In this document: positions 26,352-35,470 of the stretch, in pieces
Layout of the letters: each line of letters begins with the position of its first letter
How positions within the stretch are numbered: position 1 is the first letter of the stretch
Source: Methylopila sp. Yamaguchi
GTDB taxonomy: Bacteria; Pseudomonadota; Alphaproteobacteria; Rhizobiales; Methylopilaceae
NCBI RefSeq assembly: GCF_002897035.1
Contig: NZ_BAUX01000007.1
Location: forward strand, 62,001 to 126,000
DNA length: 64,000 nucleotides
Direction of reading: 5' to 3'
Notes under the pieces: generated by a model
What the model saw: the letters and a program-made list of their open reading frames with translations, nothing else
What the model was told of the DNA's origin: nothing
Database searches by the model: none
Program-made: the position numbers and the translations under genes

Positions 26352-26990
26352 TCAGCGCGCCTCGAACCCGGCTCCGCTCAGCACCGCCTTGCGGACGAGG
26401 TCCTGCAGGGTGGTGACCTTAAGCTTCTCCTTCAGGCTGGAGCAGGTGTTGGCGACGGTCTTGTAGCTGACGCCGAGCGCGTCCGCGATCTGGGCGTAGG
26501 ACTTGCCCTCGCCGAGCAGCGCCAGAGTCTGCAGCTCACGCGCCGTGAGATCGCTACGCTCCGCCCGCGCCCGCGATCCGAGCAGCGCGACCTGCACCGC
26601 CATGTCGTGGGCGATGTAGGGCTGGCCGCGCCGCACCTTCTCGATCGCCTCGAGGAAGGTCCGAGGCCCGGTGTCCTTGGCGAGGAAGCCCGTCGCGCCG
26701 GCCTTGAGCGCCCGGCTGGCGATCACCGGGTCGCCATGCATGGAGAACACGAGGATTGGCGTGTGGTCGTCGTGGACCCTGAGGCGCTTGATCAGCGAAA
26801 GGCCCGCGAGACCCGCCCCCCGGATGGCGAGGTCGACGATGATGAGTTCGGGTTTGGCGCGGCGGTAGAGCTGGAAGCCCGCGAGCGCGGTTCCGGCTTC
26901 AAGCACCTCGCCGAACCCCGCGTCGAGCAGCACGCGCCGGCAGCCCTCCAGCACGATCGGATGATCGTCGATGACAAGGGCGGAACTCAT
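26352..26990 (-). CDS. mxaX: LuxR/NarL-type response regulator of methanol oxidation (MxaX/MoxX-like)
   Basis: 212 residues: receiver 1-120 with phospho-acceptor Asp53 (ELIIVDL) and Lys in FLAKD, then LuxR helix-turn-helix (LTARELQTLALLGEGKSYAQIADALGVS, about residues 148-205). Start ATG 26990 is set by AAGG nine bases upstream; ATG 26999 is alternative. It overlaps the kinase gene by 92 bases. The order Z-Y-X divergent from mxaF is that of moxZYX in Paracoccus denitrificans, which is needed for methanol dehydrogenase expression. The regulator presumably activates the mxaF promoter; symbol by synteny. Confidence 0.8.
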   Translation of the reverse strand: MSSALVIDDHPIVLEGCRRVLLDAGFGEVLEAGTALAGFQLYRRAKPELIIVDLAIRGAGLAGLSLIKRLRVHDDHTPILVFSMHGDPVIASRALKAGATGFLAKDTGPRTFLEAIEKVRRGQPYIAHDMAVQVALLGSRARAERSDLTARELQTLALLGEGKSYAQIADALGVSYKTVANTCSSLKEKLKVTTLQDLVRKAVLSGAGFEAR

Positions 26991-28434
26991 GACGGGCATC
27001 CTTGCGGGCGGGGGAGGCGACGGGAACGAGCGGCAGCGCGACCTCGAGCGTCGCGCCCCCGGGCCGGGAGTGCAGGCGGAAGCGTCCGCCGAGCGCCTGG
27101 ACGCGCTCGCCCAGACCGACGAGACCGAAGCCTTCGCGCGCGCCGTCCGCGACGCCGGCGCCGTCGTCGCGGACCGAGATCAGCACCGCGGGCTCGCCCC
27201 GGGCGTCCGGTTCCTCGCTCAGCCGCACGTCGACGCGCGAGCAGGCGGCGTGGCGCAGGGCGTTGGTCACGCCCTCCTGGACGCAGCGATAGACCGTGAG
27301 GTCCACCACCTCGCCGTAGCCGGCCTTCAGCCCCTCGGCGTCGAGGGCGAAGGCGCGATCGGGATGCAGCCGCTCGAAATCGGCGATCAGCCCGCCGACG
27401 ACGTCGGCCAGCGGAGCCTCACCGAGGGCGATCGGGCGCAGGCTGCGCAGCAGCCGCACGTTCGCGCTCGAGAGCCGCTCCGACAGCTCGATAACGGTTG
27501 CGATTCGCTCGCCCGCCTCCGGGCCGAGGGCGCCGGCCGCCACCCCCGGCGCGACCGCGCGCTCGAGCGAATCGAGGTTGGCGCGCAGGCCGAACAGGCA
27601 GGGGCCGAGCTCGTCGTGCAGCTCCTTGGCGATCCGCCGGCGCTCGTCGTCCTGCAGGGTGATCATGCGCCAGGACAGCCGCGCGTTGGTGGCGCGCTCG
27701 GAGCCCAACGCCTCGGCCAGCCGGTTGAAGCGGTCGGTCAACGCCGCGAGCTCGCGGCTCGCCGGCGTCGGCAGCGGACGGTCGAGCCTGCGCCGCTCGA
27801 GATCCGACAGTCCCTGCGCCAGCGCGCCGAGCGGCGCGAGCACGCGGGCGAGGGCTGCGGCGAACACCGCGAGGCCGAGCGCGTTGAGCGTGACGAACAG
27901 CGCGGCGAGCGACAGCAGGTCCTCCCAGACCTCGGCGATCTCGTCCGCCGCCTCGCCGTGGATGACGACCTCGCCCTCGCGCTCGCCGTCGATGAGCACG
28001 GGCACGACGCGCCGCTCCGGCGGCGGGGCGATCAGCGCCGCGAACCACGCCGGCGGCTCATCGCCCTCGCCGTGCGCGCTTTGGGCCGGACGGGTCGCCA
28101 CCTCGCGGCCGGCCTCGTCATAGACCACGATGCGCACGTGCCGGACGCCGGGGAGGGCGACCTGCACGTCCGCGATCGAACGCAGCCGGCCGAGATCGCG
28201 CTGCAGGCGGATCAGCGTCTCCCGCACGAAGGGCTCGGCGATCTCGAGCGAGGCTGCGATCTCGACTCGCGTCGCCTCGCGCGCGTTGATGACGGTGACG
28301 ACGCCGGCGGCGAGGCAGCAGGCGACGTCGATCGCCGCGACGACGCCGAGGATCCGGAGGCGGAGCGAGCGCGCGGCCGGCGCCGGGCGCGCGAAGGCGG
28401 CGAGGCGGGCGAAACGGACGGTCTGTTCGCTCAC
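26899..28434 (-). CDS. mxaY: NarX-type sensor histidine kinase of methanol oxidation (MxaY/MoxY-like)
   Basis: 511 residues. Membrane helix around 23-50, periplasmic part, second helix around 175-195, HAMP, then HisKA_3 (ERRRIAKELHDELGP, phospho-His) and an HATPase domain with EGVTNALRHA, DDGAGV and GFGLVGLGERV. GTG 28434 overlaps the upstream lipoprotein stop (GTGA). The last 30 residues overlap mxaX in another frame and lie outside the conserved kinase core. The periplasmic sensor part has no recognisable domain; the signal is unknown, methanol or formaldehyde being the natural guesses. Confidence 0.82.
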   Translation of the reverse strand: MSEQTVRFARLAAFARPAPAARSLRLRILGVVAAIDVACCLAAGVVTVINAREATRVEIAASLEIAEPFVRETLIRLQRDLGRLRSIADVQVALPGVRHVRIVVYDEAGREVATRPAQSAHGEGDEPPAWFAALIAPPPERRVVPVLIDGEREGEVVIHGEAADEIAEVWEDLLSLAALFVTLNALGLAVFAAALARVLAPLGALAQGLSDLERRRLDRPLPTPASRELAALTDRFNRLAEALGSERATNARLSWRMITLQDDERRRIAKELHDELGPCLFGLRANLDSLERAVAPGVAAGALGPEAGERIATVIELSERLSSANVRLLRSLRPIALGEAPLADVVGGLIADFERLHPDRAFALDAEGLKAGYGEVVDLTVYRCVQEGVTNALRHAACSRVDVRLSEEPDARGEPAVLISVRDDGAGVADGAREGFGLVGLGERVQALGGRFRLHSRPGGATLEVALPLVPVASPARKDARHEFRPCHRRSSDRAGGLPARAARRGVRRGA

Positions 28435-28979
28435 GGGGCGCCGTCGCCCTCCCGGGCCGTCGGCAGCGGCTGACGGCGAAGCGCCGCCACCGCCTGCTCC
28501 CGGCTTGCGCCGCCAAGACGGGAGGTGACGTAGTGCTGGCAAGTTTCTCCGAAGCCGGCGCGCTCCTGCTCCGCGCCCTCCGCCACCGCCACCATGTCCT
28601 CGATCACGGCGCGCGGCGAGATCGCGACTCCGCGCTCGCCCAGCATCTCCTGCACCTGCACCGCCCGGTTCGCGATCATCCGCGGGGCCTCGGTGAAGCG
28701 GTGGTCAGCCTCCGCGATCAGCCCGCCGATGACGGCGACCTCCGGCGCGTCGGGCGCCACGTCGCGCCTGGCCTCCCGGCTCGCGAGCCAGCGCGCCAAC
28801 GACACCTTGTCCCTCACTTCGATCCAGCGCCGCTCATGCAGCGGCTGCTCGCGCGTCAGCGCCGCGACCACGTCGCGCGGGGGCGCCTCCGTGGCGGGCT
28901 CGTCGCAGCCGGTGAGACAGATGATCGCACCGATCGACACGACGACAGCTATTCTCTTAATAAGTGAATATTGAGACAT
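28431..28979 (-). CDS. mxaZ: Small lipoprotein, MxaZ/MoxZ position
   Basis: 182 residues with a lipoprotein signal: Lys9-Arg10, hydrophobic core, lipobox LTGC with Cys25. The rest is soluble, helical and without a known domain. It is first in the mxaZYX transcript, divergent from mxaF with 421 bases between, and coupled to the kinase by a GTGA overlap. I assign it by position to moxZ of Paracoccus; I cannot judge sequence similarity to that protein. Being periplasmic and co-translated with the sensor, it could modulate signal input. Confidence 0.65.
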   Translation of the reverse strand: MSQYSLIKRIAVVVSIGAIICLTGCDEPATEAPPRDVVAALTREQPLHERRWIEVRDKVSLARWLASREARRDVAPDAPEVAVIGGLIAEADHRFTEAPRMIANRAVQVQEMLGERGVAISPRAVIEDMVAVAEGAEQERAGFGETCQHYVTSRLGGASREQAVAALRRQPLPTAREGDGAP

Positions 28980-29400
28980 GCTTGTTTTTACTGCCGTTTC
29001 GCCTCGAAAATGCGGCTAAACGTTGGTCTAATGCACGGTTAGCAGCGTCGCCACCCCGACGAAAGCCGCGCGGTCGTCGCACCACGCGGAATGCCTCACT
29101 TCCCTTAGAGAACTGAGGTTCCTTCAGTTTTGAAGGCTTTCCCAAGGCGGCGCGAGGCTTGCCGTCGCTCGGTAGGCGCACAGGGAAAACTTCCCGTCCG
29201 ATTTTTCCATATTCGCCAAAGACAGTCGTCGCGTCTTCGGAAAGAGTTGCGCCGCTGCAGAACGCAAGAAGCGCTCCAGGCGCCAAGTAAAAGGCGGCGA
29301 ACCTCAGGGATTGTCGGCCTTATGCGCGTCGCAGCGCGCCGCGGAGACGTCCGGCTCAGGGCGGCCCGCACCTCAGAACGGGAAACGCAAGGGGTTTCAC
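28980..29400. promoter_or_regulatory. Divergent mxaZ/mxaF promoter region
   Basis: 421 bases with lower GC than the flanks and no real ORF. Visible elements: inverted repeat CCTTCA-GTTT-TGAAGG (29121-29136), overlapping ACTGA...TCAGT (29112-29128), and GGGAA-AAC-TTCCC (29183-29195). Either could bind the response regulator MxaX, but that is a guess. AAGGGG at 29390-29395 is the mxaF ribosome-binding site. Confidence 0.6.
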
Positions 29401-31293
29401 ATGATCAACCTTCGAACGTCCGTGTCGGCGTTCACGCTCGCGGCGACCGCCGCGGTCGGACTGGCTGCGACGACGCTTCCTGCGTTCGCCAACGACAAGC
29501 TCGTCGAGCTGTCGAAGAGCGATGCGAACTGGCCCATGACGGGCAAGAACTACAGCGCGCAGAACTATTCACCCGCCAAGCAGATCACGACCGAGAACGT
29601 CAAGCAGCTGAAGCCGGCGTGGGCGTTCTCCACCGGCGTGCTGCACGGCCATGAGGGCACGCCGCTCGTCATCGGCGACAAGATGTTCGTGCACACGCCG
29701 TTCCCGAACACCACCTTCGCGCTCGACCTCAACGAGCCGGGCAAGATCGACTGGCAGCACAAGCCCAAGCAGGCCCCGACGGCCCGCGCGGTGGCCTGTT
29801 GCGACGTCGTGAACCGCGGCCTCGCCTATTGGCCGGGCACCGGGAACGGCGACGCGCTGATCCTCAAGACCCAGCTCGACGGCCACATCGTGGCGCTGAA
29901 CGCCGAGACGGGCGCCGAGGTCTGGAAGATGGAGAACTCCGACATCAAGGTCGGCTCCACGCTCACGATCGCGCCTTACGTGGTGAAGGACGTCGTTCTG
30001 GTCGGCTCCTCGGGCGCCGAACTTGGCGTGCGCGGCTACGTCACCGCCTACGACGTGAAGACCGGCGCCCAGAAGTGGCGCGCCTACGCCACCGGTCCGG
30101 ACGAGGACATCAAGCTCGCCAAGGACTTCAACAGCAAGAACCCGCACTACGGCCAGTTCGGCCTCGGCACGAACAAGACCTGGGAAGGCGACGCCTGGAA
30201 GATCGGCGGCGGCACCAACTGGGGCTGGTACGCCTTCGACCCGGACACCAACCTGTTCTACTACGGCTCGGGCAACCCGGCGCCGTGGAACGAGACCATG
30301 CGTCCGGGCGACAACAAGTGGACGATGACCATCTGGGGTCGTGACATCGACACCGGCGAGGCCAAGTTCGGCTACCAGAAGACGCCGCACGACGAGTGGG
30401 ACTACGCCGGCGTCAACGTGATGATGCTGTCGGAGCAGAAGGACAAGCAGGGCAAGCTGCGCAAGCTGCTGACCCATCCGGACCGCAACGGCATCGTCTA
30501 CACGCTCGACCGCGAAGACGGCACGCTCATCTCGGCCGACAAGCTCGACGACACGGTCAACTGGGTGAAGCAGGTCGATCTGAAGACCGGCATCCCGGTC
30601 CGCGATCCCGAGTTCGCGACCCGGATGGACCACAAGGCGACCGAGATCTGCCCGTCGGCCATGGGTTACCACAACCAGGGCCACGACTCGTACGATCCCG
30701 AGAAGCAGCTGTTCTTCATGGGCATCAACCACATCTGCATGGACTGGGAGCCCTTCATGCTCCCGTACCGCGCCGGTCAGTTCTTCGTCGGCGCGACCCT
30801 GTGGATGTACCCCGGCCCGAAGGGCGATCGTCAGGGCTTCGAAGGTCTCGGCCAGATCAAGGCGTACAACGCCATCTCCGGCAAGTACGCCTGGGAGAAG
30901 ATGGAGCGCTTCGCGGTGTGGGGCGGCACGCTCGCGACCGCCGGCGACCTGGTGTTCTACGGAACGCTCGACGGCTTCATCAAGGCGCGCAACTCGAAGA
31001 CCGGCGACCTGCTCTGGAAGTACCGCCTGCCTTCCGGCGTGATCGGTCACCCGATGACCTACACGCATGACGGCACCCAGTACGTCGCCATCTACTACGG
31101 CGTCGGCGGCTGGGCGGGCGTCGGCCTGGTGTTCGACCTGACCGATCCGACGGCCGGTCTCGGCGCGGTGGGCGCGTTCAAGAACCTGCAGAAGTACACC
31201 CAGATGGGCGGCGGCGTGCAGGTCTTCTCGCTCAACGGCAAGAACCCCTACGACGACGTCAACGTCGGCGAGTGGGTCGGCAAGGGCGGCTGA
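29401..31293 (+). CDS. mxaF: Methanol dehydrogenase large subunit, calcium/PQQ type
   Basis: Periplasmic PQQ enzyme oxidising methanol to formaldehyde, with MxaI as small subunit and cytochrome cL as electron acceptor. 630 residues with signal peptide ending PAFA-ND at residue 30. The rare adjacent disulfide Cys133-Cys134 (mature 103-104) and catalytic Asp334 (mature 304) are present. Two residues after the catalytic Asp is Ala336 (WDYAG), not the Asp that lanthanide XoxF enzymes use to ligate the metal, so this is MxaF. Repeated W-motif beta-propeller blades are evident. ATG 29401 follows AAGGGG. First gene of the mxa cluster, opposite mxaZYX. Confidence 0.98.
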   Translation: MINLRTSVSAFTLAATAAVGLAATTLPAFANDKLVELSKSDANWPMTGKNYSAQNYSPAKQITTENVKQLKPAWAFSTGVLHGHEGTPLVIGDKMFVHTPFPNTTFALDLNEPGKIDWQHKPKQAPTARAVACCDVVNRGLAYWPGTGNGDALILKTQLDGHIVALNAETGAEVWKMENSDIKVGSTLTIAPYVVKDVVLVGSSGAELGVRGYVTAYDVKTGAQKWRAYATGPDEDIKLAKDFNSKNPHYGQFGLGTNKTWEGDAWKIGGGTNWGWYAFDPDTNLFYYGSGNPAPWNETMRPGDNKWTMTIWGRDIDTGEAKFGYQKTPHDEWDYAGVNVMMLSEQKDKQGKLRKLLTHPDRNGIVYTLDREDGTLISADKLDDTVNWVKQVDLKTGIPVRDPEFATRMDHKATEICPSAMGYHNQGHDSYDPEKQLFFMGINHICMDWEPFMLPYRAGQFFVGATLWMYPGPKGDRQGFEGLGQIKAYNAISGKYAWEKMERFAVWGGTLATAGDLVFYGTLDGFIKARNSKTGDLLWKYRLPSGVIGHPMTYTHDGTQYVAIYYGVGGWAGVGLVFDLTDPTAGLGAVGAFKNLQKYTQMGGGVQVFSLNGKNPYDDVNVGEWVGKGG

Positions 31294-31321
31294 TCCGCCC
31301 TCGCCTGAACGACAGAAGGCT

Positions 31322-31347
31322 CCGCCGGCGGGACGTTCCGCCGGCGG
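31322..31347. promoter_or_regulatory. Perfect palindrome between mxaF and mxaJ
   Basis: CCGCCGGCGG-GACGTT-CCGCCGGCGG. Each arm is itself self-complementary, so the RNA can form a 10-bp stem 28 bases after the mxaF stop. There is no T-run. It may shield mxaF mRNA from 3' decay or reduce read-through, giving more MxaF than accessory protein. Confidence 0.55.
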
Positions 31348-31449
31348 ACGCCGCCAAGACCTTCCACCGCACGATCGACGGCTCAAAGAGGACGCCCCGG
31401 CCCGCACGGCCGGAGGACAACACCGTCCCGGCCGCTGGGAGAGACGATC

Positions 31450-32295
31450 ATGAACCACCGCTTCGCCGGACAGGCCCGCGCCGCGCTGTTGTCCGCAGCC
31501 GCCCTTTTCGCCCCCGTTTCCGCGGCGTCCGCCGCCGAGCCTCCGCTCCGCATCTGCGCGTCGAGCGTCGAGGCCCCCTACTCGATCGCCAAGGCCCAAG
31601 GTTTCGAGAACAAGATCGCCATCGTGCTGGCCAAAGCCATGGGCCGCGAGGCGCAGTTCGTCTGGTCCGACAAGCCGGCTATCTATCTGGTGCGTGACCT
31701 CCTCGACAAGAACGCCTGCGACGTGGTGTTCGGCGTCGATTCCGAGGACGAGCGGGTGCTCGCCACCAAGCCCTACTTCCGCACCGGCTACGTGTTCGTC
31801 ACTCCCGCCGACAAGCCGGAGATCGGCTCGAGCTGGGAGGACGCGGCGAAGCCCGAATACAAGACCTTCGCGGTCCGGTTCTCCACCCCCGGCGAGCTCA
31901 TCGTGAAGCAGGCGGGCAAGTACGAGGACAACCTCTCGTACAATCTCTCGCTGGTGAACTTCGAGGACAAGCGGAACCGCTACACCCAGGTCCCGGCCGA
32001 CAAGCTGGTGAACGAGGTGGTGAACGGCGACGCGGACGTCGCCATCGCCTTCGCCTCCGACGTGGCGCGCTACGTCAAGGCGTCGTCGAAGCCGCTGCGC
32101 ATGACCATGATCCGGGACGACTTCAAGCGCTCGGACGGGCTCAAGATTCCCCTGCACTTCGACCAAGCGATCGGCGTCCGCAAGGACGACGCGGGGCTCC
32201 TCAAGGAGCTCAACGCCGCGATCGACAAGGCGAAGCCCGAGATCGACGCCGTCCTGAACGACGAGGGCGTTCCCTCGCTCCAGCCCAACGGCTGA
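31450..32295 (+). CDS. mxaJ: MxaJ, periplasmic binding-protein-like factor for methanol dehydrogenase
   Basis: 281 residues with a signal peptide (cleavage near ASAAE at residue 30) and a family-3 solute-binding fold: LRICASSVEAPYSIA, then CDVVFGVDSEDERVL and DVAIAFASDVARYV. MxaJ is required for functional methanol dehydrogenase and is proposed to assist its assembly in the periplasm. GGGAGAG precedes the ATG. Order F-J-G-I is canonical. Confidence 0.94.
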   Translation: MNHRFAGQARAALLSAAALFAPVSAASAAEPPLRICASSVEAPYSIAKAQGFENKIAIVLAKAMGREAQFVWSDKPAIYLVRDLLDKNACDVVFGVDSEDERVLATKPYFRTGYVFVTPADKPEIGSSWEDAAKPEYKTFAVRFSTPGELIVKQAGKYEDNLSYNLSLVNFEDKRNRYTQVPADKLVNEVVNGDADVAIAFASDVARYVKASSKPLRMTMIRDDFKRSDGLKIPLHFDQAIGVRKDDAGLLKELNAAIDKAKPEIDAVLNDEGVPSLQPNG

Positions 32296-32337
32296 GGCGA
32301 CGTCGATCGCCGACTTCAAAAGGTGAGTGAGTTTCTA

Positions 32338-32916
32338 ATGATCAAACGCAACCTGCTGATGGCGGGGCTCGCCGTCGCCGCGCTGGGCTTCGGCGCGCTG
32401 GGCGCCCAAGCCGCCATCGAGCTGCACAACACCGTGACCGGCGAACCGCTGAACCTCGACGACGCCGGCCCGGAGGGGCGCGACACCGAGGCGTTCAAGC
32501 AGTTCCTCGAGACCGGCAAGAATCCCTACAACAAGGAACCGAACTGCCTCGCCAACGGCGAGCAGCTGTTCCTCAGCATGTGCTCGGGCTGCCATGGCCA
32601 TGTGGCCGAGGGCAAGATCGGGCCCGGCCTCAACGACAACTACTGGACCTATCCGGACAACAACACCGACAAGGGACTGTTCGAGACCATCTTCGGCGGC
32701 GCGTCCGGCCAGATGGGACCGATGTACGGCGCGGTGAACCCGGACCAGATGCTCCAGATCATGTCCTGGGTGCGCCACCTCTACAAGGACGGCCCCGAGG
32801 ACGCGAAATGGCTGGACGACGCCGAGAAGGCGAACTTCAAGCCCTACGACGGCCATTCGCACGCGCCCAAGCCGGACCCGGCGAAGACGCCCGAGGCCTG
32901 CAAGCCCAGCGAATGA
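32338..32916 (+). CDS. mxaG: Cytochrome cL, electron acceptor of methanol dehydrogenase
   Basis: 192 residues with a signal peptide ending near GAQAA-IE. One haem c site, Cys82-Ser-Gly-Cys85-His86, and a sixth-ligand Met in GQMGPMYG (126 or 129). It takes electrons from MxaFI and passes them to a cytochrome cH and oxidase. ATG 32338 is chosen because it opens with a proper MIKRNLL signal sequence; GTG 32323 in frame would add five residues. Confidence 0.96.
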   Translation: MIKRNLLMAGLAVAALGFGALGAQAAIELHNTVTGEPLNLDDAGPEGRDTEAFKQFLETGKNPYNKEPNCLANGEQLFLSMCSGCHGHVAEGKIGPGLNDNYWTYPDNNTDKGLFETIFGGASGQMGPMYGAVNPDQMLQIMSWVRHLYKDGPEDAKWLDDAEKANFKPYDGHSHAPKPDPAKTPEACKPSE

Positions 32917-33025
32917 CAGAGATCTCCGCCGGCGGGCCGGCGCGGGACGGGGCGCGCACGCGGCCATAAGCGGGCCGCCCCTCGGTTGGAAAAACTGCCT
33001 GCAACACCTCAAGGAGGATCAGCTC

Positions 33026-33331
33026 ATGAAGATCGCCGCTCTCGGACGGGTCGCCGTCGCCGCCGCCATCGCCTCAGCCGCGCTCGCCGTTCCGGCGCTC
33101 GCCTACGACGGGACCAACTGCAAGGAGCCCGGCGTGTGCTGGGAGCCGAAGCCCGGCTATCCGGCGAAGAACGAGATCAAGGGCTCAAAGTACGACCCCA
33201 AGCACGACCCGAAGGAAGTCAACAAGCAGTCGGCTTCGATCCAGGCGATGGAGGAGCGCAACAAGAAGCGCGCCGACAACTTCGCGAAGACCGGCAAGTT
33301 CGAATACGACGTCTCCAAGATCGGCAACTAA
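33026..33331 (+). CDS. mxaI: Methanol dehydrogenase small subunit
   Basis: 101 residues: signal peptide to ALA-YDG (residue 26), then the very lysine-rich mature peptide with YDGTNCKEPGVCWEPKPG, GSKYDPKHDPKE and KTGKFEYDV. The two cysteines form the known disulfide. It wraps along MxaF in the alpha2-beta2 enzyme. A near-perfect AAGGAGG at 33011-33017 precedes the ATG, in line with very high expression. Confidence 0.97.
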   Translation: MKIAALGRVAVAAAIASAALAVPALAYDGTNCKEPGVCWEPKPGYPAKNEIKGSKYDPKHDPKEVNKQSASIQAMEERNKKRADNFAKTGKFEYDVSKIGN

Positions 33332-33448
33332 CCAGCCGGAACGTCTGATCGACGCCAATCCCGTGCGGTTCGAGCGCGTTCGGACCGCTCCCTCTCGTCG
33401 TCGGGGCGGGTCTCTCCGGCCGCCCCTTCGGGATGACGACAAACCTGA

Positions 33449-33508
33449 CGGCCGCCGGCGGCGGGGCGAGGTCTTGAAAGGCTTCTTCCCGCGCGGCGGC
33501 CGCCTTTT
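33449..33508 (+). terminator. Candidate attenuator between mxaI and mxaR
   Basis: CGGCCGCC (33449-33456) can pair with GGCGGCCG (33495-33502), and the second arm lies within a GC palindrome followed by TTTT. It falls in the 208-base gap that separates the abundant structural proteins (F, J, G, I) from the maturation genes (R onward), so partial termination here would set their ratio. Confidence 0.5.
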
Positions 33509-33539
33509 CCCGGACGCGAACCCGTAAGGTCCGACCCGC

Positions 33540-34595
33540 ATGGCGCACCCCTCGATCGCCGGCATCCGCAACGAACCCGCCGGCGCCGCTTCGCTTGAGC
33601 GCTGGCGCGAACAGGCCCTCGCCTTCGAGGCGGAGGTCGGCCGCGCGGTCGTCGGCCAGCCGCATGTGGTGCGCCTGCTGACCATCGCGATCTTCGCCCG
33701 CGGCCACGTGTTGCTCGAGGGCGACGTCGGCGTCGGCAAGACCACTATTCTGCGGGCCGTCGCCCGCGCTCTCGGCGGCCCGTTCGAGCGGATCGAGGGA
33801 ACGGTCGACCTGATGCCGACCGACATGCTCTACACCGCCTTCGTGGACGACGCCGGCAAGCCGCGCGTGGAGCCCGGCCCGGTGCTGCACCACGGCGAGA
33901 ACCTCGCCGTGTTCTTCTTCAACGAGATCAACCGCGCCCGCCCGCAGGTGCACTCGCTGCTGCTGCGGCTGATGGCCGAGCGCAGCGTCACCGCCTTCGG
34001 CAATGAGTGGTCCTTCCCCCACCTGCAGGTCTTCGCCGACCGCAACCGGGTGGAGAAGGAGGAGACCTTCGAGCTGCCCGCCGCGGCGCGCGACCGCTTC
34101 CTTATGGAGATCGGCGTCGAGACGCCGACGGACGTCGAGACCCGGCGCGAACTGGTGTTCGATCCGCGCTTCCACGACGTCGACCGGCTGATCGGGAGCC
34201 TCAAGGAAGGCGTGCTCGACCACCGCGGGCTCGGCGAGGCCGGGCGCGCGATCCAGGAAACGATCACCACCAGCCCGACGCTGGAGACCTACGTTCTGGC
34301 GCTGTGGGACGCGATCCGCGCGCCGTTGAGCGTCGGGATCGCGATCGACGGCGTCGACATGGCGCGGTTGATCCAGGGCGGCGGCAGCCCGCGTGGCGTC
34401 GGCGCGCTGGTGCGCGCGGCACGGGTGCGCGCCTGGCTCGAAGGCCGCGCTATGGTGCTGCCGGAGGACGTGCGGGCGGTGTTCAACCCCGTCATGGCGC
34501 ACCGCATCTTCCTCGATCCGATCTACGAGGCGCGGCGCGACCGCATCGTCGCGGCCCTCTGCGCGCAGGTGTTCGAACGGACGCCGGCGCCATGA
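33540..34595 (+). CDS. mxaR: MoxR-type AAA ATPase for methanol dehydrogenase maturation
   Basis: 351 residues. Walker A EGDVGVGKTT (about 60-69), Walker B VFFFNEIN, sensor and arginine-finger region AARDRFLMEIG. MoxR ATPases act with von Willebrand A proteins as metal-insertion or folding chaperones. Here the partners are MxaS, MxaC and MxaL downstream, and the task is thought to be calcium insertion. The stop overlaps mxaS (ATGA). Confidence 0.95.
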   Translation: MAHPSIAGIRNEPAGAASLERWREQALAFEAEVGRAVVGQPHVVRLLTIAIFARGHVLLEGDVGVGKTTILRAVARALGGPFERIEGTVDLMPTDMLYTAFVDDAGKPRVEPGPVLHHGENLAVFFFNEINRARPQVHSLLLRLMAERSVTAFGNEWSFPHLQVFADRNRVEKEETFELPAAARDRFLMEIGVETPTDVETRRELVFDPRFHDVDRLIGSLKEGVLDHRGLGEAGRAIQETITTSPTLETYVLALWDAIRAPLSVGIAIDGVDMARLIQGGGSPRGVGALVRAARVRAWLEGRAMVLPEDVRAVFNPVMAHRIFLDPIYEARRDRIVAALCAQVFERTPAP

Positions 34596-35470
34596 GCCCA
34601 GCGCCGGCCCGCGACGGACCTCCACGGTTCGATCTGCCGTACCGGCTGTTCGGCCGCGCGCGGGGCGTCTCGCCGGGCGGCCACAAGGCGGTGGGCCAAG
34701 GCGCGAACGGCGCCTTCCTGCGCCACGCCTCCTTGCTGGAGCAGCCCGACGCCCGGCGCATCGACATGCGCGCCTCGCTGCTCGATCCGTTCGGCGGCCT
34801 CAAGGTGCGCCGCTTCGAACACCGCGCCCGCATCGACGTGTTCGTGGCGCTCGACCTCTCCGGCTCCATGTCCTTTCGCCGCGACGGCGAGGGCGAGGAT
34901 CCCGTGGCCGACCTCTGCGCCGCGATCGCCCACGCCGCGATCCGCAGCCATGACCGCTTCGGGCTGATCGCCGCAGGGCCCGAGCCCCGCGCGGAACTTG
35001 GCGTCCGGGCCACCGCCCGGCGCGGCGTGCCGGACGAGCTCTGGCGGCGGCTGAGCGCGGAGCCCGGCGCGGGCCGGGGCTCCGGCGGGCTGCGCGCTGC
35101 GGTCGAGGAGCTGCCGCAACGGCGCGCGCTGGTGTTCGTGGTTTCGGATTTCCTCATGCCGCAGGCCGAGATCGAGGACTTGCTCGGCGCGCTGTGGCGC
35201 CACGACGTCGCGCCTGTCGTGGTGCGCTCGAGCGCGGTCGAGGCCCCGCCCCCGCGTTTCGGCTTGGTCGAGACCCGCGACCTCGAGACCGGCCGCCGCC
35301 GCCTGCTGGTGATGCGCCCTTCGTTGCGCGACAAGTGGATCGCCCACGCACGCGCCCGCCGCGCGGCGCTCGACGAGTCCTTCCGCCGCTTTGGCCGACC
35401 CGCTTTCGACCTCGTGGACCGGTTCGACCCTGACGCCTTCGCCGACCACCTGCTGACGGGGGGCGCGTGA
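34592..35470 (+). CDS. mxaS: DUF58/VWA-like protein MxaS
   Basis: 292 residues; DUF58 family with a von Willebrand A fold. An MIDAS-like DLSGSMS lies near residue 88 and LVFVVSDFL later. No signal peptide or membrane helix, so it is cytoplasmic, as fits an MxaR partner. The open frame extends far upstream within mxaR, but ATG 34592 at the ATGA overlap is the real start. GTG 35467 of mxaA overlaps its end. Confidence 0.92.
   Translation: MSPAPARDGPPRFDLPYRLFGRARGVSPGGHKAVGQGANGAFLRHASLLEQPDARRIDMRASLLDPFGGLKVRRFEHRARIDVFVALDLSGSMSFRRDGEGEDPVADLCAAIAHAAIRSHDRFGLIAAGPEPRAELGVRATARRGVPDELWRRLSAEPGAGRGSGGLRAAVEELPQRRALVFVVSDFLMPQAEIEDLLGALWRHDVAPVVVRSSAVEAPPPRFGLVETRDLETGRRRLLVMRPSLRDKWIAHARARRAALDESFRRFGRPAFDLVDRFDPDAFADHLLTGGA

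Noticed and set aside
29401-31293. Lanthanide-type XoxF methanol dehydrogenase
   Set aside because: The residue two after the catalytic Asp is Ala, not Asp, and mxaI and the complete mxa set follow, so it is the calcium enzyme.
29569-32319. 916-codon open frame antisense to mxaF and mxaJ
   Set aside because: It mirrors codon-position GC bias on the other strand; the residues are Val/Arg/His-rich without domains, while mxaF and mxaJ on the plus strand are unmistakable.
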